NCBI RefSeq assembly: GCF_025989185.1
Contig: NZ_JAPDNT010000002.1
Coordinates: 62,001-126,000 of the forward strand
Source: Limobrevibacterium gyesilva
GTDB taxonomy: Bacteria; Pseudomonadota; Alphaproteobacteria; Acetobacterales; Acetobacteraceae
Length of the DNA: 64,000 nt
Direction of reading: 5' to 3'
Position numbers and translations under genes: made by a program. A model generated the notes under the pieces. The model saw nothing but the letters and a program-made list of their open reading frames with translations, was not told the origin of the DNA and did not search any database. Shown here one piece after another: positions 21,707-29,552 of the stretch (positions are counted from its first letter, which is position 1; every line of letters starts with the position of its first letter).

Positions 21707-22855
21707 GTGGTGGTGCACACCGCGATCCTGCCGCTGCGCGCGCGCCGCCCCGCCACGCTGCTGGGGGAAGGGCAAGTGGCGGCCCAGGCCGAGGCCATCG
21801 CCGCCCAGCACGTGGCGGTGGTGATCGTGGACGCGCAGCTGACGCCGGTGCAGCAGCGCAACCTGGAACGAGCCTGGGGCTGCAAGGTGATCGACCGGAC
21901 TGGCCTGATCCTCGACATTTTCGGCGAGCGTGCGGCCACCCGCGAGGGCACGTTGCAGGTCGAGCTCGCGCATCTCGAATACCAGCGCAGCCGGCTGGTG
22001 CGTTCCTGGACCCATCTGGAGCGCCAGCGCGGTGGCTTCGGCTTCCTGGGCGGCCCCGGCGAGACACAGATCGAGGCCGACCGGCGCATGATCGGCGACC
22101 GCATTGTGCGGCTGAAGAAGGAGTTGGAGCAGGTGCGCCGCACCCGCGGCCTGCACCGCAGCGCGCGCCGGCGGGTGCCGTTTCCCGTGGTCGCCCTGGT
22201 CGGCTATACGAATGCCGGAAAATCAACACTGTTCAACGCGATGACCGGGGCCGAGGTGGTGGCCAGGGACCAGCTCTTCGCGACCCTGGACCCGACCATG
22301 CGCGGGCTGCGGCTGCCGTCGGGCCGGCAGGCGATCCTGTCGGACACGGTGGGCTTCATCAGCGAGTTGCCGACCGAGCTGGTGGCCGCGTTCCGCGCGA
22401 CGCTGGAGGAAGTGGCCGAGGCCGATGTGATCCTGCATGTGCGCGATGCCTCGCACCCCGACACCGCTGCCCAGCGCGCCGACGTGATCGCCGTGCTGGA
22501 CGGCATGGTGAAGGACGGCACGCTGGACGCGAACTGGGCAGAGCGCAGCATCGAGGTGCTGAACAAGGCCGACCTGATGGGCGGCGTGGCCCATGTGCCC
22601 GCCCGGTCCGGCACCGTGGCCGTGTCCGCCATCACCGGCGAGGGGCTGGACACGCTGAAGGCCGCCATCGACGCTCGCATCGCCGCGGGCATGGAGGTGG
22701 CGAGCTACGACATCGCGCAGGGCGACGGCGCGCGGCTGGCCTGGCTGTATCAGAACGGCGAGGTGATCGACCGGCGGGACAGCGAGGAAAGCATCCACGT
22801 CACCGTGCGCCTGCTGCCCGCCGACAGGGCGCGGTTCGAGGGCGGGCGGGCGTGA
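21707..22855 (+). CDS. hflX: Ribosome-associated GTPase HflX (start uncertain, probably further upstream)
   Basis: HflX splits or rescues ribosomes under stress. The N-terminal HflX domain ([25 protein letters not shown]) is followed by the glycine-rich linker [19 protein letters not shown]. The G domain has G1 [10 protein letters not shown]3 DTVGF and G4 NKADL. The coordinates begin at GTG 21707, the first ATG/GTG/TTG in frame, but conserved HflX-like sequence continues upstream without a stop as far as about 21602 (for example [20 protein letters not shown]). No canonical start exists between the frame-opening stop at 21512 and 21707. CTG codons at 21539 (with GGGAGA upstream) and 21590 are candidates. 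The gene closely follows hfq. Confidence 0.93.
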   Translation: MVVHTAILPLRARRPATLLGEGQVAAQAEAIAAQHVAVVIVDAQLTPVQQRNLERAWGCKVIDRTGLILDIFGERAATREGTLQVELAHLEYQRSRLVRSWTHLERQRGGFGFLGGPGETQIEADRRMIGDRIVRLKKELEQVRRTRGLHRSARRRVPFPVVALVGYTNAGKSTLFNAMTGAEVVARDQLFATLDPTMRGLRLPSGRQAILSDTVGFISELPTELVAAFRATLEEVAEADVILHVRDASHPDTAAQRADVIAVLDGMVKDGTLDANWAERSIEVLNKADLMGGVAHVPARSGTVAVSAITGEGLDTLKAAIDARIAAGMEVASYDIAQGDGARLAWLYQNGEVIDRRDSEESIHVTVRLLPADRARFEGGRA

Positions 22856-22877
22856 AACGGGCAGGGGACATCACGAC

Positions 22878-23708
22878 TTGACGAAGTTCGGGCTTGCCGA
22901 TGCGGCTGATGTCGCCGGCTTGCTGCGCGATGCCGCGCAGGCCGAGATCATGCCGCGCTTCCGCCGCCTGGCCGCCGCCGACGTGCGCACCAAATCCGGC
23001 CCCCTGGACCTGGTGACGGAGGCCGACGAAGCTGCTGAGCGCGTCATCACCGCCGGGCTGCAGGACGTGTTCCCGGGCTGCGTGGTGGTCGGCGAGGAGG
23101 CCGCCTCCGCCGATCCTTCGCTGCTGGACACGCTGGGCAGCGCCGATCTTGCCTTCGTCGTCGATCCCGTGGACGGCACCGCCAATTACGCCGCCGGGCT
23201 GCCGCTGTTCGCCACCATGGCCGCGGCGATCGTGCGCGGTGAGGTGGTGGGCGCCATCATCCACGACCCCGTGGGCAACGACACCGCCTTCGCCGTGCGC
23301 GGCGAGGGCGCCTGGACCGAGCAGCCGGACGGACGCCGCAGCGACCTGCGCGTGGCCGCGGCGGTGCCGGTGGCGGAGATGTCGGGGGCCGCGAGCTGGC
23401 GGTTCCTGCCGGAGGTGGAGCGTCTTGCCGTCAACCGCAACCTTCCGCGCGTGGCCGCCAGCTTCGTCTATCGCTGCGCCGCGCACGAGTACCGCATGCT
23501 CGCCGGCGGGCATTGCCACTACCTGCTATACGGGCGGCTGATGCCGTGGGACCATGCGCCGGGATGGCTGCTGCACCAGGAGGCCGGCGGCTTCTCGGCG
23601 CAGTTCGATGGCACGCCATACCGCCCGACGATCCGCCAGGGCGGGCTGATCCTGACGCCTGACGAAGCCAGCTTCCACGCCCTGCGCACGGCGTTGCTGG
23701 AGACCTGA
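22878..23708 (+). CDS. Inositol monophosphatase family phosphatase
   Basis: This 276-residue Mg/Li-sensitive phosphatase belongs to the IMPase/histidinol-phosphatase family. Visible metal-binding motifs are the GEE loop (VVVGEEAAS), the signature FVVDPVDGTANYAAG and the C-terminal MPWDHAPGWLLHQEAGG. Substrates in this family include inositol phosphates, histidinol phosphate, PAP and FBP; the sequence does not decide which. The start is TTG 22878 with a GGGGAC upstream, 22 bases after hflX, so it is probably cotranscribed. A pirin gene follows. Confidence 0.9.
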   Translation: MTKFGLADAADVAGLLRDAAQAEIMPRFRRLAAADVRTKSGPLDLVTEADEAAERVITAGLQDVFPGCVVVGEEAASADPSLLDTLGSADLAFVVDPVDGTANYAAGLPLFATMAAAIVRGEVVGAIIHDPVGNDTAFAVRGEGAWTEQPDGRRSDLRVAAAVPVAEMSGAASWRFLPEVERLAVNRNLPRVAASFVYRCAAHEYRMLAGGHCHYLLYGRLMPWDHAPGWLLHQEAGGFSAQFDGTPYRPTIRQGGLILTPDEASFHALRTALLET

Positions 23709-23725
23709 ACCGCAGGAGATCCGCC

Positions 23726-24628
23726 ATGAGCTGGCTGCCCGTCGCCGACCCCGACAGCCCCGGTCAGGTCGATCTCGTCGTCGAGCCCAGCACCAAGGAT
23801 CTCGGTGACGGATTCCGGGTTCGGCGCGCGCTGCCCAGCGTCAAGCGCAGGATGGTCGGCCCGTTCGTCTTCCTCGACCATATGGGCCCGGTGCTGATGC
23901 CGGCGGGGCAGGGGCTGGATGTGCGCCCGCATCCGCATATCGGGCTGGCGACGGTGACCTATCTGACCGAGGGCAGCATCCTACACCGGGACACGCTGGG
24001 CACCACCCAGCCGATCCTGCCTGGCGAGGTGAACTGGATGACCGCCGGGCGCGGCATTGCCCATTCCGAGCGCACTGACGCGCCGGTGCGCCAGTCCCCG
24101 CACGCTATCCACGGCATCCAGAGCTGGGTCGCCCTGCCCAGGGCGTTCGAGGAGACCGATCCCGGCTTCGTCCATCACGCCGTCGCCGATCTGCCTGCGG
24201 TCGAGGACCGTGGCGTGGCGCTGCGGCTGATCGCCGGCAGCATGTACGGGCAGCGCTCGCCGGTGAAGACCTTCTCCGAGACCTTCTATGCCGATGTCCG
24301 GCTCGATGCCGGCGGCGCCGTGCCGCTGCCGACCGAACACCCGGAGCGTGCCGCATACCTGATCGACGGTGCGCTCGACATCGCCGGCGAGGTGTTCGAG
24401 GAGCACCGGCTGCTGGTATTCCGCCCCGGCGATGCCGTCACCCTCCGCGCCCTCCGCCCGTCGCGGGTGCTGCTGCTGGGCGGCGAGCCGATGGATGGCC
24501 CGCGGCATGTCTGGTGGAACTTCGTCTCCAGCTCGAAGGACCGGATCGAGGCGGCCAAGGCCGACTGGAAGGCCGGGCGGTTCGGCCAGGTGGCGGGCGA
24601 CGCCGAGTTCATCCCGCTGCCGGACTAG
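23726..24628 (+). CDS. Pirin family protein
   Basis: This 300-residue bicupin-fold protein carries the pirin metal-site pattern DVRPHPHIGLATVTYL, followed by the His/Glu-containing MTAGRGIAHSER. Bacterial pirins include quercetin dioxygenases and redox-linked regulators, so a specific activity cannot be set from sequence. The C-terminal half has the second cupin and the usual pirin ending WWNFVSSSKDRIEAAK. It lies 17 bases after the phosphatase gene. Its TAG stop is also the first three bases of the hairpin-rich repeat region before mazG. Confidence 0.92.
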   Translation: MSWLPVADPDSPGQVDLVVEPSTKDLGDGFRVRRALPSVKRRMVGPFVFLDHMGPVLMPAGQGLDVRPHPHIGLATVTYLTEGSILHRDTLGTTQPILPGEVNWMTAGRGIAHSERTDAPVRQSPHAIHGIQSWVALPRAFEETDPGFVHHAVADLPAVEDRGVALRLIAGSMYGQRSPVKTFSETFYADVRLDAGGAVPLPTEHPERAAYLIDGALDIAGEVFEEHRLLVFRPGDAVTLRALRPSRVLLLGGEPMDGPRHVWWNFVSSSKDRIEAAKADWKAGRFGQVAGDAEFIPLPD

Positions 24629-24731
24629 AGCGTGATCGCCACAGGTGGAATCACACGGAGGCGTGAATCACGCGATAAAACAAAGACCTAGAGCCTGATC
24701 GGAACGCCTATCGGTTCCGATCAGGCTCTAG
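24626..24731. repeat. TAGAGC-type palindromic intergenic repeat
   Basis: The repeat begins at the pirin stop codon. The first half, opening TAGAGCGTGATC, has an imperfect inverted repeat closing at GCGTGAATCACGC. After ATAAAACAAAGAC the second half is a perfect 18-base-pair hairpin: CTAGAGCCTGATCGGAAC at 24688-24705 pairs with 24714-24731 across an 8-base loop. The layout resembles the GAGCATGATC-type intergenic elements common in Rhizobiales and other Alphaproteobacteria. It could also act as a transcription terminator for the hfq-to-pirin run. Confidence 0.8.
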
Positions 24732-24732
24732 G

Positions 24733-24867
24733 CGTCATACCAGCGGCCATGAAGAATGACCGCTGGTACGAGTCGTTATTTTGCGCGCGGCCGCCCACCA
24801 ACCCGGCGCGCGATACCGACGGCCCTTGACGATGGAAGGGTCATCGTCAAGGGCCGTCGGTATCAGT
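24733..24867. repeat. Two-hairpin interspersed repeat, copy 2 (inverted relative to copy 1)
   Basis: Hairpin B is at about 24734-24771 (TACCAGCGG pairs with CCGCTGGTA). Then come GTCGTTATTTTGCGCGC and a short linker. Hairpin A is at 24812-24864, with perfect 23-base arms around a 7-base loop. Read in reverse complement it matches copy 1 at 2871-3048 in order and sequence, apart from about 35 bases missing from the linker. Hairpin A overlaps the mazG stop codon, exactly as it overlaps the adh stop in copy 1. Confidence 0.87.
24812..24864. terminator. Perfect 23-bp hairpin between convergent pirin and mazG
   Basis: The arms 24812-24834 and 24842-24864 are exact complements with loop GAAGGGT. 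Lying at the convergent end of two transcription units and overlapping the mazG stop codon, it could terminate or protect the mazG transcript. There is no U-run, so classical intrinsic termination is not certain. Confidence 0.45.
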
Positions 24868-25663
24868 CGGCGCGTTCGTCCTGCTTCACGGCCTGCCAGT
24901 CCGCTTCCATCGCATCGAGCGTGGCGTCGGCCGGCGTCTCGCCGCGGGCCGCCAGCCGTGCCTCGACGGCGGCGAAGCGGCGGGCGAATTTCCGGTTGGC
25001 GTGGCGCAGGCAGGCCTCGGGGTCCAGGTCGAGCTTGCGCGCGAGGTTGGCCAGCACGAACAGCATGTCGCCGACTTCGTCCTGCAGCCGGGCCCGGTCC
25101 GCCTCCCGCAATTCGGCGCGCAGCTCGGTCACCTCCTCGTCGAGCTTGGCCAGCACCGCGTTCGCATCGGGCCAGTCGAAGCCGACGCGGGCGGCGCGGG
25201 CGGTGAGCTTCAGCGCGCGGGTGAGGGCCGGCAGGCCCGTGGGGATGCCGGCGAGCGTGCCGGTCTCGGCGCGGGCGGCGCGTTCGGCGTGCTTCTGCGC
25301 CTCCCAGGCCGCGGATTGGCCGCCGGCGCTGCGGGCCGTGGCTTCGCCGAAGACATGGGGATGGCGGCGGACCATCTTGTCGGCGATCGCCCGCGCCACG
25401 TCGGTGAAGCCGAAGCGGCCTTCCTCCTCGGCCATGCGGGCGTGATAGACGACCTGGAACAGCAGGTCGCCGAGCTCGTCCGGCAGGGCGGTGAAATCCC
25501 GCCGGGCGATGGCGTCTGCCACCTCGTAGGCTTCCTCGATGGTGTACGGCGCGATCGTGTCGAAGGTCTGCTCGATGTCCCACGGACAGCCGCCGGGACG
25601 GGCGCGCAGCGCGGCCATGATGTCCAGCAGGCGTCGCAGCTCGGTCTCGGCTTCTGTCGGCAC
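24863..25663 (-). CDS. mazG: Nucleoside triphosphate pyrophosphohydrolase MazG
   Basis: This 266-residue all-helical enzyme hydrolyses NTPs to NMP and PPi, clearing abnormal nucleotides. It has two MazG domains, each with the E-x-x-E...E/D-x-x-D metal motif: EEAYEVADAI with DELGDLLFQVVYHARM in the first half, and DEEVTELRAEL with DEVGDMLFVLANLARK in the second. PGGCPWDIEQTF near the start is the usual opening. The start is GTG 25663, preceded by AAGGGA. In many Alphaproteobacteria mazG lies close to hflX, as here, but two genes and a repeat cluster intervene. Confidence 0.95.
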   Translation of the reverse strand: MPTEAETELRRLLDIMAALRARPGGCPWDIEQTFDTIAPYTIEEAYEVADAIARRDFTALPDELGDLLFQVVYHARMAEEEGRFGFTDVARAIADKMVRRHPHVFGEATARSAGGQSAAWEAQKHAERAARAETGTLAGIPTGLPALTRALKLTARAARVGFDWPDANAVLAKLDEEVTELRAELREADRARLQDEVGDMLFVLANLARKLDLDPEACLRHANRKFARRFAAVEARLAARGETPADATLDAMEADWQAVKQDERAD

Positions 25664-25756
25664 GGTGGTTCCCTTTGCTCAACAGCGCCCGTCATAGCCG
25701 AGAGCGCCGCTGCCGCAAGCCCTCGACCGCGCGGGATTCTGCCGTAGTCTCGGGGC

Positions 25757-26359
25757 ATGACCGATCCGCGAATCCGTGCCCCCGCCGCCGCCCGCAACCG
25801 TGACGCCATCCTGGAGGTGCTGCGGCGGTTGCTGCCGCCCTCCGGCCTGGTGCTGGAGGTGGCCAGCGGCTCCGGCGAGCATGTCGCGCATTTCGCCCGG
25901 CAGTTGCCGGACCTGACGTTCCATCCCAGCGACCCCGATCCGGATCGGCGTGCGAGCATCGATGCCTGGGTGGCCGATGCCGGCGTCGCCAATGTCCGGC
26001 CGGCGGTGGCGCTGGATGCCGCGGCTGGGTCCTGGCCGGTCACCGCGGCGGACGCGGTGCTGTGCATCAACATGATCCATATCGCGCCCTGGGCGGCCGC
26101 GGTCGGGCTGGTGCAAGGGGCGGCGCGGGTGCTGGGGAGGGGGGGATTGCTGGCGCTGTACGGCCCGTTCCGGCGCCACGGCCGCCACACCGCGCCCAGC
26201 AATGCAGCCTTCGATGCCGACCTGCGTGCCCGCAACCCCGCCTGGGGCGTGCGCGACCTGGAGGCTGTGGCCGGCCTGACCGCCGATGCCGGGTTCACAC
26301 CGGCGGCGATCGAGGCCATGCCCGCGAACAATCTCTGCGTGGCCTTCCGCAAGGGCTGA
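25757..26359 (+). CDS. DUF938 family SAM-dependent methyltransferase-like protein
   Basis: This 200-residue single-domain protein has a class I methyltransferase fold. Motif I is VLEVASGSGEHVAHFARQLP, the acidic residue follows in FHPSDPDPDRRASI, and the post-motif strand is AVLCINMIHIAPW. The family ending GLLALYGPFRRHGRHTAPSN is characteristic of DUF938. The acceptor substrate is unknown. It is transcribed divergently from mazG. Confidence 0.88.
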   Translation: MTDPRIRAPAAARNRDAILEVLRRLLPPSGLVLEVASGSGEHVAHFARQLPDLTFHPSDPDPDRRASIDAWVADAGVANVRPAVALDAAAGSWPVTAADAVLCINMIHIAPWAAAVGLVQGAARVLGRGGLLALYGPFRRHGRHTAPSNAAFDADLRARNPAWGVRDLEAVAGLTADAGFTPAAIEAMPANNLCVAFRKG

Positions 26360-26686
26360 CCGTCGCAGTCCACTACTCGATAAGGGCAGCCAGCTTTTGC
26401 AGGGACTCCTTGCAGCCCGTTTCATTGTCTTCCAGATGGCTGGTCTCCGCCACGTGATCGCGCGCGTTCGGGGTGAGAGCCTTCAACCGGGTCGCTTAAA
26501 GTCGCAGAAGGTATATTATGGAAAATAAGCCTGGGAGAGCGCGGCACCTTGCACACCAGAGCCAGCGCCTCGCGCCGGTAGATATACAGGATGAACGCGT
26601 TGCTGGGCAGGAAGCGTTCGGCATCGTGGCCGCGCCCGTGGCGCGCTATCGTCGGCGCGACACGGTGGAAACCGGGAGTGCGACCG
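26360..26686. other. 327-base intergenic region with a gene remnant
   Basis: No intact gene is visible. The first third contains a short minus-strand coding-like stretch (26373-26495, described separately). The middle (26495-26530) is locally AT-rich. The remainder is the leader of the LysR gene, with a GGGAGT ribosome-binding site just before ATG 26687. Confidence 0.5.
26373..26495 (-). pseudogene. C-terminal remnant of an unidentified protein
   Basis: In the minus frame ending at TAG (26373-26375), a 40-codon stretch reads like a genuine protein tail, with ALTPNARDHVAETSHLEDNE followed by an amphipathic Leu/Ala-rich helix ending LAALIE. A stop precedes it at 26496-26498. No start codon with an RBS or complete domain exists, so it looks like the surviving end of a deleted gene. 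A second coding-like stretch in another frame (26521-26640) may come from the same gene. The family is not recognised. Confidence 0.35.
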
Positions 26687-27604
26687 ATGGAACTGCACGA
26701 GATCCGCTACTTCCTCGCCGTCAGCAAGACCCTGAACTTCACCAAGGCGGCCGAGCAGTGCAACGTGACCCAGCCCGCACTGACCCGCGCCATCCAGAAG
26801 ATGGAAGAGGAACTCGGCGGGCTGCTGTTCTCGCGTGAGCGCAACAACACCCATCTGACCGATCTCGGCCGCCTGCTGGAGCCGCATCTGACGGAGATGC
26901 TGGAGCGCGCGAGCACGGCGAAGCGCGCAGCGTCCCGCTTCCTGCGCCTGGAAGGTGCGCAGCTGACGGTCGGCGTGATGTGCACGATCGGCCCGATCCG
27001 CTTCGTAGGGTTCCTCAACCGGCTTCGCACCAGCCACCCCGGCATCGAGCTGACCTTGATCGAGGGTGTGCCCGATCACCTGACCGAACTGCTGATCCGT
27101 GGCGAGCTGGATGTGGCGGTGATGGCGCGCCCCGGCGGATTCGCCGAGCCGCTGCGCAGCCAGCCGCTGTACGAGGAACGGTTCACCATCGCATGTTCGG
27201 TCGGACATCGCCTGGCACAGAAGAATATCGTTTCGATGTCAGACATTGACGGCGAGATCTACCTGCAGCGGATCAACTGCGAGTATCGCGATTTCCTGGC
27301 CGAACGGCTGAACGACGCCGGCGCGAACATCCTGCGCTCCTATCGCAGCGAGCGCGAGGACTGGATCCAGATCATGGTCGCCGCCGGCATGGGAATCTGT
27401 TTCCTGCCGGAATTCTCTGCGACGTTGCCAGGATTGGTGACGCGCCCGGTGGTCGAGCCCGCGGTGATGCGCGAGGTGTCGCTGGTCACCGTCGGTGGCC
27501 GGCGCTGGTCGTCGCCGGTGGCGGCGTTCATCAACGCCGTCAAGCAATACGAATGGCCGTCCTCGACCGCCGAGCTCGAAGGCTACGCGGTGCTCAGCGG
27601 CTGA
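26687..27604 (+). CDS. LysR family transcriptional regulator
   Basis: This 305-residue regulator has an N-terminal winged helix-turn-helix at residues about 1-60 (MELHEIRYFLAVSKTLNFTK, then NVTQPALTRAIQKMEEELGG). A linker helix and a periplasmic-binding-protein-like effector domain follow (TVGVMCTIGPIRF, LLIRGELDVAVMARP, MVAAGMGICFLPEFS). ATG 26687 was chosen because the family begins exactly there and a GGGAGT lies upstream. The cupin and MFS genes follow on the same strand and are plausible targets. A hairpin that could terminate this gene follows the stop. Confidence 0.93.
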   Translation: MELHEIRYFLAVSKTLNFTKAAEQCNVTQPALTRAIQKMEEELGGLLFSRERNNTHLTDLGRLLEPHLTEMLERASTAKRAASRFLRLEGAQLTVGVMCTIGPIRFVGFLNRLRTSHPGIELTLIEGVPDHLTELLIRGELDVAVMARPGGFAEPLRSQPLYEERFTIACSVGHRLAQKNIVSMSDIDGEIYLQRINCEYRDFLAERLNDAGANILRSYRSEREDWIQIMVAAGMGICFLPEFSATLPGLVTRPVVEPAVMREVSLVTVGGRRWSSPVAAFINAVKQYEWPSSTAELEGYAVLSG

Positions 27605-27605
27605 T

Positions 27606-27630
27606 CCGACGATGCCCGCCGGGCATCGGA
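27606..27630 (+). terminator. Hairpin after the LysR gene
   Basis: GATGCCC (27611-27617) pairs with GGGCATC (27621-27627) across a 3-base loop, just after the TGA. No T-run follows, so it is a possible rather than proven terminator. Confidence 0.4.
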
Positions 27631-27674
27631 ACGGAACCCAACCGGCAATTCAAACCCGCCTCGCCCGCGCCGAT

Positions 27675-27718
27675 CATGCTGATCGCGACAGCACACCAAC
27701 CGGTCGCGCATCAGCATG
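27675..27718. promoter_or_regulatory. Inverted repeat abutting the cupin RBS
   Basis: CATGCTGATCGCGAC (27675-27689) is matched by GTCGCGCATCAGCATG (27703-27718), a 15-base inverted repeat with one extra base and a 13-base loop. Its right arm runs into the ribosome-binding site GAAGGA (27718-27723) of the cupin gene. It could be an operator for a dimeric regulator such as the upstream LysR protein, or an RNA hairpin that limits ribosome access. Confidence 0.45.
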
Positions 27719-27731
27719 AAGGACAAAGACC

Positions 27732-28235
27732 ATGACTGCATCGAATGCTTTCCGGACGCCGATCTGGCGCAGCCTGGCCTTCTCGGCGCTGCTCGCGGGT
27801 GCGGCACTGGCGGTGACATCGCAGGCGCAGGCCGGGCAGTGCCCCGCCGACAAGCGTGTGATGGATGGCAAGGGCCAGCCCATGAACGCGGCCGCCGCGA
27901 CGGGCGTCACCGATACGGTGATTGCGTCCACGCATCTGTCCCAGGAGCCGATCGGCGTGAACGACCGCCGCTTCCGCTTGCGCCGCCTGGTGGTGCAGCC
28001 CGGCGGCGTCGTGCCCTGGCACAGCCACGGCGACCGCCCCGCCATCATCTACATCATCGAAGGCGAGATCATCGAATATTCCAGCACTTGCGCGGTCCCG
28101 ATCGTGCACAAGGCGGGCGAGGCCACAACCGAGACGCACACCACGTCGCATTGGTGGAAGAACACCGGCAGCAAGACTGTCGTGCTGCTGTCGGCGGACC
28201 TGTACCACGAAGGTGCCGACGCGCACATGATGTAA
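27732..28235 (+). CDS. Secreted cupin-domain protein
   Basis: This 167-residue protein has a Sec-type signal peptide (residues about 1-35, cleavage after QAQA), so it is probably periplasmic. A single cupin domain has motif 1 VVPWHSHGDRPAIIYIIEGE (two His and a Glu as likely metal ligands) and motif 2 with TSHWWKNTGSKTVVLLS. Metal-binding periplasmic cupins have varied or unknown activities. The RBS GAAGGA sits 8 bases upstream of ATG 27732. An MFS gene follows on the same strand beyond a strong hairpin. Confidence 0.88.
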   Translation: MTASNAFRTPIWRSLAFSALLAGAALAVTSQAQAGQCPADKRVMDGKGQPMNAAAATGVTDTVIASTHLSQEPIGVNDRRFRLRRLVVQPGGVVPWHSHGDRPAIIYIIEGEIIEYSSTCAVPIVHKAGEATTETHTTSHWWKNTGSKTVVLLSADLYHEGADAHMM

Positions 28236-28245
28236 CGGCCGCCGC

Positions 28246-28274
28246 GTGACGCCTGCCGCTGCGGCAGGCGTCAC
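28246..28274 (+). terminator. Perfect 13-bp hairpin between cupin and MFS genes
   Basis: GTGACGCCTGCCG (28246-28258) is exactly complementary to 28262-28274 with a 3-base loop. It starts 10 bases after the cupin stop. It may terminate or attenuate transcription before the MFS gene, or stabilise the cupin mRNA; a short T-run (ctcctttt) only follows 13 bases later. Confidence 0.5.
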
Positions 28275-28305
28275 CCTCCGGAACTCCTTTTGCGGAGACA
28301 GGACA

Positions 28306-29517
28306 ATGACGGACGCCGCCGCCGCCATGGCTCCGGCCATGATGCATCCCGCACATGCTGCCAGCGCCTTTCGCCGCAACCTGCTGATCGGGGTGATCGC
28401 CTTCCTCACCGTGGTCGATCTGTTCGCCACGCAGGCAATCCTGCCGTCGCTCGCGCGCGCCTATGGCGTCAGCCCCGCCGCCATGGGGTTCGCCGTCAAC
28501 GCCAGCACGATCGGGATGGCCGTGGCGGGGCTTGTGGTGGCGCTGCTCAGCCATCGCATCGACCGCCGCCGCGGCATCGTGGCGAGCCTGGTGCTGCTGT
28601 CGATCCCGACAGCATTGCTGGCGGTGGCACCGTCCCTGCCCGTCTTCACGGCATTGCGCATCGTTCAGGGCGTCTTCATGTCGGCGGCGTTCACGTTGAT
28701 GCTCGCCTATCTCGGCGAGGAATGCAGCGCCCGCGACGCGGCCGGAGCCTTCGCCGCCTACATCACCGGCAACGTCGCAAGCAACCTGCTGGGTCGCCTT
28801 ATGTCGGCAGCGGTGGCCGACCATCTCGGTCTTGCCTCGAACTTTCTCGTATTCGCCCTGCTCAACCTCGCTGGTGGCATGCTGGTGGCGCTGACCCTGC
28901 ATCGCACGATGCCGCAGGCGCCTGCCTCCGGATCCGCGCCGTTCAAGACCTGGCTCGCGCATTGGCGCAACCCCACCCTGCGCGCCGGGTTCGGCATCGG
29001 TTTCTGCGTGCTGTTCGCATTTCTCGGCATCTTCACCTACGTGAACTTCGTTCTGGTGAGCGCGCCGTTCAGCCTGTCGCCGATGATGCTCGGCTTCGTC
29101 TACTTCGTGTTCCTGCCGGCGATCGTCACCACGCCGCTGGCCGGCGGCCTCGCGCGCCGCTTCGGCGCCCGGCCAAGCCTGTGGGCCGGCCTCGGCGTTG
29201 CCGCCATCGGCCTGCCGCTGCTGGTGCTGCCGAGCCTTCCTGCGGTGATCGTGGGCCTGGTGCTGGTTGGCGTCGGCACGTTCTTCGCCCAGGCCACCGC
29301 CACCGGCACGGTGTCGCGCGCCGCCACCTCCGACCGCGCGGGGGCAAGCGGGATCTATCTGGCCAGCTACTACTGTGGCGGCGTGGCCGGCAGCGCGGTG
29401 CTCGGGCGCGTGCATGACGCGTTCGGCTGGACCGCCTGCGTATCAGGCGTGGCGATCGCGCTGGGCGTCGCCGCCGCTTTTACCGGCGCGCTGCGTCACG
29501 AGATTCGCGTACGCTGA
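28306..29517 (+). CDS. MFS transporter (arabinose efflux/YnfM-like)
   Basis: This 403-residue inner-membrane transporter has about 12 helices. The first helix follows an Ala-rich cytoplasmic start (FRRNLLIGVIAFLTVVDLFA). The helix 2-3 loop motif is degenerate (LSHRIDRRRGIVASL), and the central loop runs FKTWLAHWRNPTLRAGF. It resembles drug or sugar exporters of the YnfM/AraJ group; the substrate is unknown. ATG 28306 was chosen for its upstream GGAGACAGGAC. The preceding cupin gene suggests a shared substrate or stress. Confidence 0.9.
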   Translation: MTDAAAAMAPAMMHPAHAASAFRRNLLIGVIAFLTVVDLFATQAILPSLARAYGVSPAAMGFAVNASTIGMAVAGLVVALLSHRIDRRRGIVASLVLLSIPTALLAVAPSLPVFTALRIVQGVFMSAAFTLMLAYLGEECSARDAAGAFAAYITGNVASNLLGRLMSAAVADHLGLASNFLVFALLNLAGGMLVALTLHRTMPQAPASGSAPFKTWLAHWRNPTLRAGFGIGFCVLFAFLGIFTYVNFVLVSAPFSLSPMMLGFVYFVFLPAIVTTPLAGGLARRFGARPSLWAGLGVAAIGLPLLVLPSLPAVIVGLVLVGVGTFFAQATATGTVSRAATSDRAGASGIYLASYYCGGVAGSAVLGRVHDAFGWTACVSGVAIALGVAAAFTGALRHEIRVR

Positions 29518-29552
29518 GTCGCATCCAGAACCGCATCCCACGGGAGAAGATC

